From positions 1 through 62,922 of the forward strand of contig JANXWB010000036.1 in the NCBI GenBank assembly GCA_025351345.1: DNA of 62,922 nucleotides, given 5' to 3'. A program made the position numbers and the translations under genes. Source of the DNA: Synechococcales cyanobacterium GL140_1_metabat_312. Lineage in GTDB: Bacteria; Cyanobacteriota; Cyanobacteriia; Leptolyngbyales; Leptolyngbyaceae. The notes under the pieces are model-generated. The model saw only the letters and a list, made by a program, of their open reading frames with translations, ran no database searches and was not told the origin of the DNA. Shown one piece after another: positions 26,101 through 34,351 of this stretch. Positions within the stretch are counted from its first letter, which is position 1; each line of letters starts with the position of its first letter.

Positions 26101-27387
26101 GTGAGATTGCAAAATCATCCATTTCAATTTTTATTACGATTTGAATGGTGTCTACTGACGATCGCGGCCCTTGGTGAACTGATTCAGATCCCGCCGTTTC
26201 GAGTACCACGCGGTGTACCTCATGAACCCGGTTGGAATTTAGCAATTGTTTTGATTTTTGTTTTGACTAGTTTGCGATTGCCAAGCTCTAATTTGCGGCG
26301 ATATTCTGCGGTATCCTATGGTGCTTTGTTGGTGGGGTTGCTGGCGATCGCGGCTTTTGGGACTGGATTTAGGCTATTGCCGTTGATTTGTATTGTGGTG
26401 GTGTTGCGCTGTGGAGTGATGTTTGAGGCCAAGATTTCTTGGGTGTTGGCTGCTGTTACTTTTTTGACGGGAGCAGGGGCGCAGATTTATACAATTACTA
26501 ATTTTAGATTGCCTCAACTAGAGCAAATAGCACTACGACGAGCTGGACGGCTTGCGCCAGATATTCCTCCCGGTCTTTCGCGGATAGAAATGAATGAGTT
26601 TGTCGTATCGAGACTTTGGACTACGACGTTGAGTAGCATTTTGCTTTTAGGATTGGTATTACTTTTTGTGCAGGTATTATTGGGGACGTTGTTGGCGGAG
26701 CGTCGTAGTCGGGATGCTTTGGCCGGGGCAAATACTAAGTTACGTGACTATGCTCTTAGGGTTGAAACGCTGGCTACGCTTCAAGAACGGAACCGGATCT
26801 CTCGGGAAATTCACGATTCTCTGGGGCATTCTCTCACTGCATTTAATCTCCATCTTGCGGCGGCTCTTCGGTTATTAAAAAGTGACCCGGTGGAAGCGGA
26901 AGATTTGTTGAAGGAGGCAAAACGCCTTGCTTCGGAGACGTTACGATCGGTGCGGGAGTCTGTGTCTAGCCTACGATCGGAGGATCCGTTGAAATCTCAA
27001 CCGTTGACCATAGCTCTCGAACTGTTGCTGCAAGATTGGTCTAGATCTACCCAAGTTGTCCCGATTTGTGAAATTGATGCGATTCTAGCTAATTCTTTGC
27101 CGGAGTCGTTACGGGTTGCGATTTACCGAATTGTGCAAGAAGCGCTGACTAATATTGCAAAATATGCCAAAGCCAAAGCGGTGACAATTTGTTTGGAACG
27201 ATCGGGCCGAGATGTTCGATTGGGGATTCAAGATAATGGCGTTGGATTTGTCCGATCGCAGACTCAAAGCGGGTTTGGATTGCAGGGGATGGAAGAACGA
27301 TCGTTAGCGCTGAATGGGGTATTGACGATTACAACGGCGATCGGAAAAGGCTGTCGTATTGAGGTCTTATTTTCAAATCCAGACTAG
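26101..27387 (+). CDS. NarL/DesK-type sensor histidine kinase
   Basis: 428 residues, GTG start. The N-terminal 200 residues are a membrane sensor with several hydrophobic helices (for example ILIFVLTSLRLPSS, LGLVLLFVQVLLGTLLA) and no recognised periplasmic domain. The HisKA_3 dimerisation motif is QERNRISREIHDSLGHSL, with the His near residue 239. The ATPase shows QEALTNIAKYAKA (N-box), DNGVGF and GFGLQGMEER. Such kinases pair with LuxR-type response regulators, and one follows about 180 bp downstream on the same strand. The signal is unknown. Confidence 0.88.
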   Translation: MRLQNHPFQFLLRFEWCLLTIAALGELIQIPPFRVPRGVPHEPGWNLAIVLIFVLTSLRLPSSNLRRYSAVSYGALLVGLLAIAAFGTGFRLLPLICIVVVLRCGVMFEAKISWVLAAVTFLTGAGAQIYTITNFRLPQLEQIALRRAGRLAPDIPPGLSRIEMNEFVVSRLWTTTLSSILLLGLVLLFVQVLLGTLLAERRSRDALAGANTKLRDYALRVETLATLQERNRISREIHDSLGHSLTAFNLHLAAALRLLKSDPVEAEDLLKEAKRLASETLRSVRESVSSLRSEDPLKSQPLTIALELLLQDWSRSTQVVPICEIDAILANSLPESLRVAIYRIVQEALTNIAKYAKAKAVTICLERSGRDVRLGIQDNGVGFVRSQTQSGFGLQGMEERSLALNGVLTITTAIGKGCRIEVLFSNPD

Positions 27388-27566
27388 CCTAGATTGTGCC
27401 TAAACTATGATTTTGCGATCGGAATTAATTTAGAACCAGGGTTCCCTGGATGTCCATTTAGCTTTAGACCTTTTTCAATGCAGAATTGAGCAGTGAGGAA
27501 TTTTTAGAGGTGTTTCCTTGCTTTAATCATGCATTGTAACTTTAGAGTTAAATCTTAGGAAAGATA

Positions 27567-28271
27567 ATGATTCGAGTATTTTTAGTAGATGACCAAGCCT
27601 TGATTCGCCGTGGTTTACGGGCGTTGCTCAAGCCAGAACCGGACTTACTGGTGATGGGCGAAGCGGAACATGGTGGACTCGCACTCGCCGCATTAAATGC
27701 TCTGGACCCAATGGATCGACCTGACGTAATTTTAATGGACATCCGAATGCCTGTGATGGACGGTGTGGCAACAACAGGAGCTATTGTTTCGGCCTTCCCA
27801 ACTATTCGCGTGTTGATTTTAACCACATTCGATGATACCGAGTATGTGACGCAGGCGTTACAGGCAGGCGCAAGCGGCTATCTGTTGAAAGACACGCCCG
27901 CCGAGGAATTAGTCCAAGCGATTCAGTGGGTCAATAAAGGGTATACGCAACTGTCTCCAGGGTTAGCCCAAAAATTAGTACAGGATTCGCGAGTTTCTAC
28001 AGGGCCAGAACAACCTCCGTCAGTTTTTGAGCCAATAGAATCAGGAGCGTCAGGCTTGAATTCGATCGCGGCCCTCACTCCTCGAGAACAGGAAGTTTTG
28101 CAACTGATTGCCAGTGGATCCAGTAACCGTGAAATTGCGCAGACGCTTTATATTTCTGAAAAAACGGTTAAAAATCATATTACTAATTTATTAATGGGCT
28201 TGGGACTGCGCGATCGGACCCAAGCAGCAATTTACTACCATGAGAAAGTCTCGGGCTTAAAATCTCTTTAA
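27567..28271 (+). CDS. NarL/FixJ-family response regulator
   Basis: 234 residues: receiver domain (IRVFLVDDQ with the acidic pair Asp8/Asp9, phosphoacceptor Asp58 in VILMDIRMP, conserved Thr in LILTTFDD and Lys in YLLKDTP), then a linker and a LuxR-type HTH (LTPREQEVLQLIASGSSNRE, TLYISEKTVKNHITNLL) from about residue 168. Transcription factor activated by phosphorylation, most likely by the HisKA_3 kinase just upstream. Targets unknown. Confidence 0.93.
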   Translation: MIRVFLVDDQALIRRGLRALLKPEPDLLVMGEAEHGGLALAALNALDPMDRPDVILMDIRMPVMDGVATTGAIVSAFPTIRVLILTTFDDTEYVTQALQAGASGYLLKDTPAEELVQAIQWVNKGYTQLSPGLAQKLVQDSRVSTGPEQPPSVFEPIESGASGLNSIAALTPREQEVLQLIASGSSNREIAQTLYISEKTVKNHITNLLMGLGLRDRTQAAIYYHEKVSGLKSL

Positions 28272-28543
28272 TTCTAGCCAGAAGAATTGGGAAGGTTTGG
28301 CAATCTGATTTCAAAAAGATACGTAGAATTGCTAGTATTGTGAGCGGTAGAAATTTTTGATCATCTAAATTCTTATAGATCATTGTTTCCATGGGTAAGC
28401 ATTGAGACTAGTCTTAGTGATTAGTAGTTGCTCAATTCGATCGGCTGTAATGGTGGAAACGCCCTTGCAACGACTGAACCTGGTACGATGGGGTCCGATT
28501 ATTTTTCATTATCTCAAACGAGCTATTTAGAGAGGATAGATCC
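28272..28543. other. Leader region of metK
   Basis: 272 bp without a gene. The last 90 bases before metK contain short complementary stretches, but I could not match them to a known SAM riboswitch class. Nothing further recognised. Confidence 0.35.
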
Positions 28544-29764
28544 TTGCCACGTCAATATTTTTTCACCTCCGAATCGGTGACTGAAGGGCATCCTGATAAG
28601 GTTTGCGACCAAATCTCTGACACCATTTTGGATGCGTTGTTAGCTCAAGATCCGACTAGCCGAGTTGCGGCAGAAGTCGTGGTTAATACGGGACTTGTCC
28701 TGATTACGGGCGAAATCACCACAAAAGCAGATGTAAATTTCATCAAGTTAGTACGAGCTAAGCTGGCTGAAATTGGTTACACCATTGCAGACAATGGTTT
28801 TGCATCTGACAGTTGTGCCGTGCTAGTCGCTTTAGATGAGCAGTCTCCTGACATTGCTCAGGGGGTAGATAGTGCGTCTGAAACCCGTGTCCAACTGAGT
28901 TCCGAAGAACTCGACAAGACCGGAGCGGGCGACCAAGGCATTATGTTTGGGTTTGCCTGCAATGAGACTCCTGAACTCATGCCCTTGCCCATCAGCCTTG
29001 CTAACCGGATTGCTCGGAGGTTGGCGGAAGTCCGGAAGTCTGGCGAAGTGAATTATCTTCGTCCTGACGGTAAAACTCAGGTGACGGTGAAGTACGAAGG
29101 CGATCGGCCCGTTGCGATCGATACTATTTTGATTTCCACCCAGCACAACCCTGGTGTGAGTCAAGAGCAAATCAAAGCGGACTTGATGAAAGCGGTTGTG
29201 ATTCCTTGTTTTGCAGACTTGGATCTCAAACCCACCGAAGCGACTAAATTCCTTGTAAATCCCACGGGTATTTTTGTGGTCGGCGGTCCTCAAGGCGACG
29301 CGGGTTTGACGGGTCGTAAGATTATCATTGATACCTACGGCGGATATTCTCGTCATGGCGGCGGTGCATTCTCGGGTAAAGATCCAACAAAGGTCGATCG
29401 GAGTGCGGCTTATGCGGCGCGGCATGTGGCTAAAAACATTGTGGCGGCGGGTTTGGCTGACAAGTGCGAAGTTCAGTTGAGCTATGCGATCGGGGTTGCG
29501 CGTCCCGTGAGTCTTTTAGTTGAGACGTTTGGTACGGGCAAAATTGATGAAGACAAGCTGACCGACTTAGTGGAAAAACACTTCGAGTTACGTCCTCTTG
29601 GAATCATTCAAACCTTCAATCTGTGTAATCTTCCGAAGGATCGCGGTGGTCGCTTCTTCCAAGATGTGGCGGCCTATGGTCACTTTGGTCGGAACGATTT
29701 GGACCTTCCTTGGGAGAAGACAGATAAGGCGGAGTTGTTGAAAAAAGAAGCGGCAGCTTTGTAG
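28544..29764 (+). CDS. metK: S-adenosylmethionine synthase
   Basis: 406 residues; makes SAM from methionine and ATP. Signature motifs: [53 protein letters not shown] and [19 protein letters not shown]. The start is TTG at 28544, supported by AGAGG at 28531-28535 and by the family N-terminus beginning exactly here; no upstream ATG fits. Standard length, no insertion. Followed by a clear stem-loop terminator. Confidence 0.96.
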   Translation: MPRQYFFTSESVTEGHPDKVCDQISDTILDALLAQDPTSRVAAEVVVNTGLVLITGEITTKADVNFIKLVRAKLAEIGYTIADNGFASDSCAVLVALDEQSPDIAQGVDSASETRVQLSSEELDKTGAGDQGIMFGFACNETPELMPLPISLANRIARRLAEVRKSGEVNYLRPDGKTQVTVKYEGDRPVAIDTILISTQHNPGVSQEQIKADLMKAVVIPCFADLDLKPTEATKFLVNPTGIFVVGGPQGDAGLTGRKIIIDTYGGYSRHGGGAFSGKDPTKVDRSAAYAARHVAKNIVAAGLADKCEVQLSYAIGVARPVSLLVETFGTGKIDEDKLTDLVEKHFELRPLGIIQTFNLCNLPKDRGGRFFQDVAAYGHFGRNDLDLPWEKTDKAELLKKEAAAL

Positions 29765-29824
29765 AACAATCCCCCAAAATCTCTCTTGGTAATGGGGACT
29801 AAGAGATTAATATAGCCCTGTAAG

Positions 29825-29866
29825 AAATCGGGAGGCATCCAAGTTGGGTAGCCTCTCGATTTTTAT
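29825..29866 (+). terminator. Rho-independent-type terminator downstream of metK
   Basis: ATCGGGAGGC (29827-29836) pairs with GCCTCTCGAT (29851-29860) with one G-U pair, flanked by AAA on the left and TTTTTATAG on the right. A diverged copy lies at 31601-31650 before the second J-WD40 gene, showing that the element was carried along in the tandem duplication. Confidence 0.65.
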
Positions 29867-29944
29867 AGTATTTCGTGAGATTTTGTGTCTTCCGGGTCAT
29901 GTACGGGAAAACTTAAAACAGATTGTAGTGGGAGCAAAGTCGGG

Positions 29945-31552
29945 ATGGAGACTGTTAACGATCGGGATATTGAGAAATTTTATAAAACGCTAGAATTGCC
30001 ATTGAATTCTTCCCAAGCAGAAGTAAAGGCAGCCTACCGATCGCTTGCTCGTAAACATCATCCCGATCGTTTCACCGGAGATCCCGACAAACTTAAGGCA
30101 TCCGAGGACCACCTTAAAATAATTAATACTGCTTACGCATTTCTAAAAACCTACGATCCGTCTACTCAGAAGGGCAAAAACACTACATCAAAATTCAATG
30201 TTGAGGTTCAGACCGCTAGAAATCCTGCCGATCGCACTCCTGCCGCTTTTGTTAGAGAAGCTCAGCGTTTTCAGGCAATGGGAAATCTTCAAGAAGCCTT
30301 GATGGCGCTGGATACCGCGATCGCCCTTGAAGACGATTACTATCCTGCCTACGACCTGCGTGGTGAAGTTCGCTTTGCTTTGGGGAATGCCTACGGGGCT
30401 GGAATGGATTTGAAGCGGGCAAAACATTTCCGGTGGGTATACAAAAGTGAGGGTCGATCGATCGAGTCTCCGACAAAATCCCAATCATCATCAACCTCAG
30501 AAACGTCGGCAAGAGATGCGGCTAAAGCTTCGGTAGATTCAGTCTTTAAAACTCAAACCCGATCGTCATCGTCGTCCACATCATCCAAGCAGCCCCAAAG
30601 TTCTCCCTCCTATAAACAGCCCACCCCAGAAAAATCTTCCGCTGCGTCTAAATCTCCAACACCGACTCCAACTCCAACTCCAAAAACTGTTCATCCGCAA
30701 CCCGAACTCCGTCAGGTTTTTCCAGGTCACGTAGATAGCATTAGTCAAATTCTGTTTGTTAACCGATCGATCATCAGCGCTAGTCATGATGGAACGGTAC
30801 GAATTTGGTGTGCGGAAACGGGAATTCAGCAGGGTTGTTTGACTGTGGGTGCTGCGGTCACAGCGATCGCAACCAGTCCCAACTCTAATCTGTTTATCAC
30901 AGGCGATCGGAGTGGTAAAGTCAAAATGTGGAATTTGGTTGATTACAAACTGATTCGATCAATTCCTTTACATACAGGAAAAGTTACTGGAATTCATTTC
31001 ACCCTGAATGGCAAAGGCTTTGTGACAACCGGAGAAGATGGGATTCTAAAAATCTTTCAACTGAATCCTGCCTCTCTGCGTCACACGCTTCAAATTTCAA
31101 ACGTCCCTATTTTTTGTTCAGCCTTGATGGGCGATCGTATCTTCACCGCCAGCGCCGACTCTCAACTCAGAATGATCGTCCAAGGCAACATCAATCATAC
31201 CGAACCGCTCTCCTCACCCCTGTCTAAAACCATGGCGGTAAATACCGATCGAAAATGGATCGCAATTGGGGACGATCGGGGTTCTGTCCATTGTTTTGAT
31301 GCCCAAGGCAATCTGCATAAAAGTTTTGTAGGATGTCCAGGTCGAATTCAATCCGTCAACTTTCTGTCTTCTGGCAAGAAATTACTCGTTGTCGGAGAAA
31401 CTCCCCTAATCAAAATTTGGGATACGACCACTTGGAATATATACACTGAATGGAAAGTCTTAGGTACAGGACAATTAACCACTGCACAGGTTCAAGGAAA
31501 TCAAATCGCGATCGCCCAAGGCAACAGCCTCCAACTCTGGCAACTCCCCTAA
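29945..31552 (+). CDS. J-domain / TPR-like / WD40 propeller protein, copy 1
   Basis: 535 residues from ATG 29945. Residues 6-70 form a J domain with the Hsp70-stimulating HPD motif (KHHPDR, 36-41) and RSLARK. Residues about 95-160 form two TPR-like helix pairs (FQAMGNLQEALMALDTAIAL, YDLRGEVRFALGNAYGAGMD). A Ser/Thr/Pro-rich linker (PTPTPTPTPK) leads to a WD40 propeller from about residue 255: GHVDSISQILFVN...SASHDGTVRIW, ITGDRSGKVKMWNL, TTGEDGILKIFQL, ASADSQLRMI, IGDDRGSVHCF, VGETPLIKIWD and a closing LQLWQLP. The J domain predicts recruitment of a DnaK; the propeller probably selects a partner. No catalytic domain. An in-frame upstream start at 29885 is less likely because the paralogue also begins here. 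Confidence 0.88.
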   Translation: METVNDRDIEKFYKTLELPLNSSQAEVKAAYRSLARKHHPDRFTGDPDKLKASEDHLKIINTAYAFLKTYDPSTQKGKNTTSKFNVEVQTARNPADRTPAAFVREAQRFQAMGNLQEALMALDTAIALEDDYYPAYDLRGEVRFALGNAYGAGMDLKRAKHFRWVYKSEGRSIESPTKSQSSSTSETSARDAAKASVDSVFKTQTRSSSSSTSSKQPQSSPSYKQPTPEKSSAASKSPTPTPTPTPKTVHPQPELRQVFPGHVDSISQILFVNRSIISASHDGTVRIWCAETGIQQGCLTVGAAVTAIATSPNSNLFITGDRSGKVKMWNLVDYKLIRSIPLHTGKVTGIHFTLNGKGFVTTGEDGILKIFQLNPASLRHTLQISNVPIFCSALMGDRIFTASADSQLRMIVQGNINHTEPLSSPLSKTMAVNTDRKWIAIGDDRGSVHCFDAQGNLHKSFVGCPGRIQSVNFLSSGKKLLVVGETPLIKIWDTTTWNIYTEWKVLGTGQLTTAQVQGNQIAIAQGNSLQLWQLP

Positions 31553-31725
31553 AAAATAAACCTCAGAGATCTTGTAAAATGAGAAATTAATTTACTCCTA
31601 TAAAGAATTGGGGGCATTCGAGTTGTGTGGCCTCTCGATTTTTATAATGTTCCTATGATTTTTGAGTGTTGGGGGTCACATACGGGGGAAACTTAAAAAT
31701 AAATGGTAATGGGAGCAAAACTAGG

Positions 31726-33267
31726 ATGAAGGACGTTACCGATCGGGATATTGAAAATTTTTATAAAACACTAGAATTGCCCTTAAATTCTTCCCAATCA
31801 GAAGTAAAAGCAGCTTACCGATCGCTTGCTCGTAAATATCATCCCGATCGGTGTTCTCAAGATCCAGTTAATTTAAAAGCCTCTGAAGAGCAATTTAAAA
31901 TTATTAATACAGCTTACGAATTTCTCAAGACCCATAAACCCACAACACCCAAAGCCGCACCCAAAGAATATCGGAATTCCGTTCACATACAATTCCCTAG
32001 TAATCCAACTAACTTTCCTACCAAAGTTCATCGTAAGGGCACCCAAGCAGATCAATCTCCCTCGGGGTATTTCTATGAAGCCCGCCGTCTGAAAGCTTTG
32101 GGGGATCTCGAAGAAGCTATCATGGCATTAGATAACGCGATCGCATTGAAAGACGACTATTATCTCGCTTACGAATTACGTAGTGAAATTTATCTCGCCT
32201 TGGGCAATGACTTCGGATATAGACTGGATTTGCGTCGGGGAAAACATTTTCGGTGGAAGCAAACGGGTAAAGATCGTCCGCCTGTCACCTCCAAATCTTC
32301 AAAAGAAAAATACAGCAGTCCATCTCCTCAAAAACCTCCCGCAGTAAAAGTCACCGTAGAGACAAAACCTCCAGAACCTAGACCGCCGCAGTCTAAACCA
32401 CTTCAGAAACAAGCCAAAGATCTACACACCTTTGTAGGTCATGTAGACACCATCAGCCAAATGCTCTTTGTGAACGGATCGCTCATTAGTGCTAGTCACG
32501 ATGGTAGTGTCAGGATTTGGAATGTAGAGACGGGAGCGTTACAGGGCTATTTCATGGTGGGAGCAGAAGTTACAGCGATCGCCGCTAGCGCCAAGTCCAA
32601 CCTCTTGATCACAGGCGATCGTAGAGGACAGATCAAAATGTGGAATCTTCAGCAACAAAAACTAATCCGATCGTTACCACTTCATACCAATGCCGTAACC
32701 GGAATCCACATTAGCCCGAATGGCAATGGCTTCACCACCACGGGCGAAGATGGCGTAGTCAAAATGTTTCAGATCCAACCCGCATCACTTCTATACAGCC
32801 TTCAATTTCCCAATTTCCCAATTTTTAGCTCAGGCATTCTAGACGATCGCATCTTCACTACCAGCGCAGACTCCAAGCTCAGACTGATTGCCAAGGGGAA
32901 AATCAGAAGAGAAGAACTCCTCTCATCTCCACTATGCAAGTCAATGGCCGTAAACCCGGCTCGAAAATGGATTGCGATCGGAGACGATCGAGGGTCAGTG
33001 GATTGTTTTGATATCAATGGAAATCTGCTCAAGAATTTTGCGGCATTTTCTCAAGGTGCCATTCAGTCCATGAGTTTTATCACTAGTAACGATCAATTAG
33101 TGGTCGCAGGCGAAAAAGGTGCAATTAAAGTCTGGGATATAAAAAACTGGGATTTAGTAACAGAATGGAATAACAGTGAGCATCCTGTAACCACGATCGC
33201 CGTACATAATGATGGAAAAATCGCGATCGCCGACCAACAGACAATCCGCCTCTGGCAACTTCCCTAA
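31726..33267 (+). CDS. J-domain / TPR-like / WD40 propeller protein, copy 2
   Basis: 513 residues from ATG 31726. Same architecture as its upstream neighbour: J domain with KYHPDR, TPR-like helices (LKALGDLEEAIMALDNAIAL), a shorter Pro-rich linker (PPEPRPPQSKPLQK) and a WD40 propeller from about residue 235 (GHVDTISQMLFVN, SASHDGSVRIWNVETG, ITGDRRGQIKMWNL, TTGEDGVVKMFQI, IGDDRGSVDCF, VAGEKGAIKVWDI, IRLWQLP). The J domain and propeller are very similar to copy 1, while the linker has diverged in length and sequence, as expected if it is only a tether. Both HPD motifs are intact, so both copies should be functional co-chaperones. Confidence 0.88.
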   Translation: MKDVTDRDIENFYKTLELPLNSSQSEVKAAYRSLARKYHPDRCSQDPVNLKASEEQFKIINTAYEFLKTHKPTTPKAAPKEYRNSVHIQFPSNPTNFPTKVHRKGTQADQSPSGYFYEARRLKALGDLEEAIMALDNAIALKDDYYLAYELRSEIYLALGNDFGYRLDLRRGKHFRWKQTGKDRPPVTSKSSKEKYSSPSPQKPPAVKVTVETKPPEPRPPQSKPLQKQAKDLHTFVGHVDTISQMLFVNGSLISASHDGSVRIWNVETGALQGYFMVGAEVTAIAASAKSNLLITGDRRGQIKMWNLQQQKLIRSLPLHTNAVTGIHISPNGNGFTTTGEDGVVKMFQIQPASLLYSLQFPNFPIFSSGILDDRIFTTSADSKLRLIAKGKIRREELLSSPLCKSMAVNPARKWIAIGDDRGSVDCFDINGNLLKNFAAFSQGAIQSMSFITSNDQLVVAGEKGAIKVWDIKNWDLVTEWNNSEHPVTTIAVHNDGKIAIADQQTIRLWQLP

Positions 33268-33278
33268 AAAATAAACCC

Positions 33279-33300
33279 CAGAGATCTTCTAAAATCTCTG
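33279..33300. terminator. Stem-loop after the second J-WD40 gene
   Basis: CAGAGAT (33279-33285) pairs with ATCTCTG (33294-33300), a perfect 7-bp stem 12 bp after the stop. The matching segment behind copy 1 keeps the left arm (CAGAGATCTTGTAAAAT) but has lost the right arm, so only the distal unit ends in a hairpin. Confidence 0.5.
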
Positions 33301-33356
33301 AGGCTTAAAACCACTTCTTATTCCTGCTTCACAAGAGGAACTTAGGGCGATCGAAT

Positions 33357-33959
33357 CTAGACTACGGGAGGATTCAATCCAGAATGCGGACGGCGAATCA
33401 CCTGATCAATCAACCCATAGACCGTTGCTTCCTCAGCAGACATAAAGAAATCACGCTCCGTGTCCTCTTGGATTTTCTCCAACGGCTGACTCGTATGCTC
33501 CGCCAATAGACCATTCAAACGGCTCTTGATATACAAAATTTCCTTCGCCTGAATCGCAATATCCGTCGCCTGACCACTCGCCCCGCCCAAGGGTTGGTGA
33601 ATCATAATTCGGGAATGGGGCAAACTCATGCGCTTACCCTTCGTCCCCGCGCTCAACAAAAACGCCCCCATTGATGCCGCAAAGCCCACACAAATCGTGG
33701 AAACATCAGGGCGAAGCTGCTTAATCGTGTCGTAAATTCCCATGCCTGCCGACACTGAACCGCCGGGAGAATTGATATATAGATAAATATCCTTCTCAGG
33801 ATCTTCAGACTCCAGAAAAAGTAACTGCGCCACAATTAGGTTTGCGACTTCCGAATCAACCGCAGACCCGAGGAAAATAATGCGTTCCCGCAACAGGCGC
33901 GAATAGATGTCAAAGGCGCGTTCTCCGCGACCCGATTGTTCAATTACGGTAGGAATCAT
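33357..33959 (-). CDS. clpP: ATP-dependent Clp protease proteolytic subunit
   Basis: 200 residues from ATG 33959. Serine peptidase that forms the double-heptamer chamber fed by ClpC or ClpX. Catalytic triad: Ser96 in GFAASMGAF, His121 in MIHQPLGG and Asp170 in DTERDFFMS. The N-terminal [20 protein letters not shown] is the standard ClpP start, so the open frame further upstream (to 34121) is taken as leader. Cyanobacteria carry several clpP paralogues plus clpR; the intact triad shows this is ClpP, not ClpR. It diverges from gyrA. Confidence 0.95.
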   Translation of the reverse strand: MIPTVIEQSGRGERAFDIYSRLLRERIIFLGSAVDSEVANLIVAQLLFLESEDPEKDIYLYINSPGGSVSAGMGIYDTIKQLRPDVSTICVGFAASMGAFLLSAGTKGKRMSLPHSRIMIHQPLGGASGQATDIAIQAKEILYIKSRLNGLLAEHTSQPLEKIQEDTERDFFMSAEEATVYGLIDQVIRRPHSGLNPPVV

Positions 33960-34351
33960 TGGCTGTGCCTGTGCGTTCTGGATGACTGAAAGTACTGGTT
34001 TCGATCGTACTGCTTTCCATTGTAGCGAGTGCCTGCAATTCCGCAAAAGTCGGAAAACCGATAGAACTTTTTGGACGGTAATTGGAGCGGCAAGAGTTTG
34101 AATTTCAAGCCGATGGATCACAATATTCAGAATCTCACTACTTTAAAAGCTGAAACCCTTACAGGGACTAATATTGAGCCACTCTAAAAAGCTCCGTTTT
34201 TATGGTAAAATGAAGTGGTTCAAACAAGCAAACAGCGTCTATAATTAATCGCCTACTAAGTTAGGCCAAATCCGTTCCTAGAAAGGCTTAAAATCAGGCA
34301 TTTCGACCGATCGAACCAATTTACGACCCTGCTTCTGGAGTATCTCTTTAT
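33960..34351. promoter_or_regulatory. Divergent clpP-gyrA control region
   Basis: About 390 bp with no supported gene. A candidate gyrA promoter has -10 TATAAT at 34240-34245 with a weak -35-like GTTCAA at 34218-34223 (16-bp spacer). GGAG at 34337-34340 is the likely gyrA ribosome binding site. An open frame upstream of clpP in this stretch lacks family similarity. Confidence 0.4.

Larger units (their letters stand above)
29825..33300 (+). repeat. Tandem segmental duplication covering two J-WD40 genes with flanks
   Basis: Unit 1 (about 29825-31590) and unit 2 (about 31601-33300) match not only in the coding regions but also upstream (CCTCTCGATTTTTATA, GGGAAAACTTAAAA against GGGGGAAACTTAAAA, GGGAGCAAA) and downstream (CTCCCCTAAAAAATAAACC against CTTCCCTAAAAAATAAACC, then CAGAGATCTT). 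Start codons are 1781 bp apart. Extent read by eye. Confidence 0.85.

Noticed and set aside
28400-28543. SAM riboswitch upstream of metK
   Set aside because: Could not build the helices of a known SAM class by eye; a covariance-model search would decide.
30188-30512. Minus-strand frames opposite the J-WD40 genes
   Set aside because: Antisense shadows; the plus-strand J-TPR-WD40 reading is conserved between the two copies.
33960-34121. 54-codon N-terminal extension of ClpP
   Set aside because: No transit or family sequence; the standard ClpP N-terminus begins at 33959.
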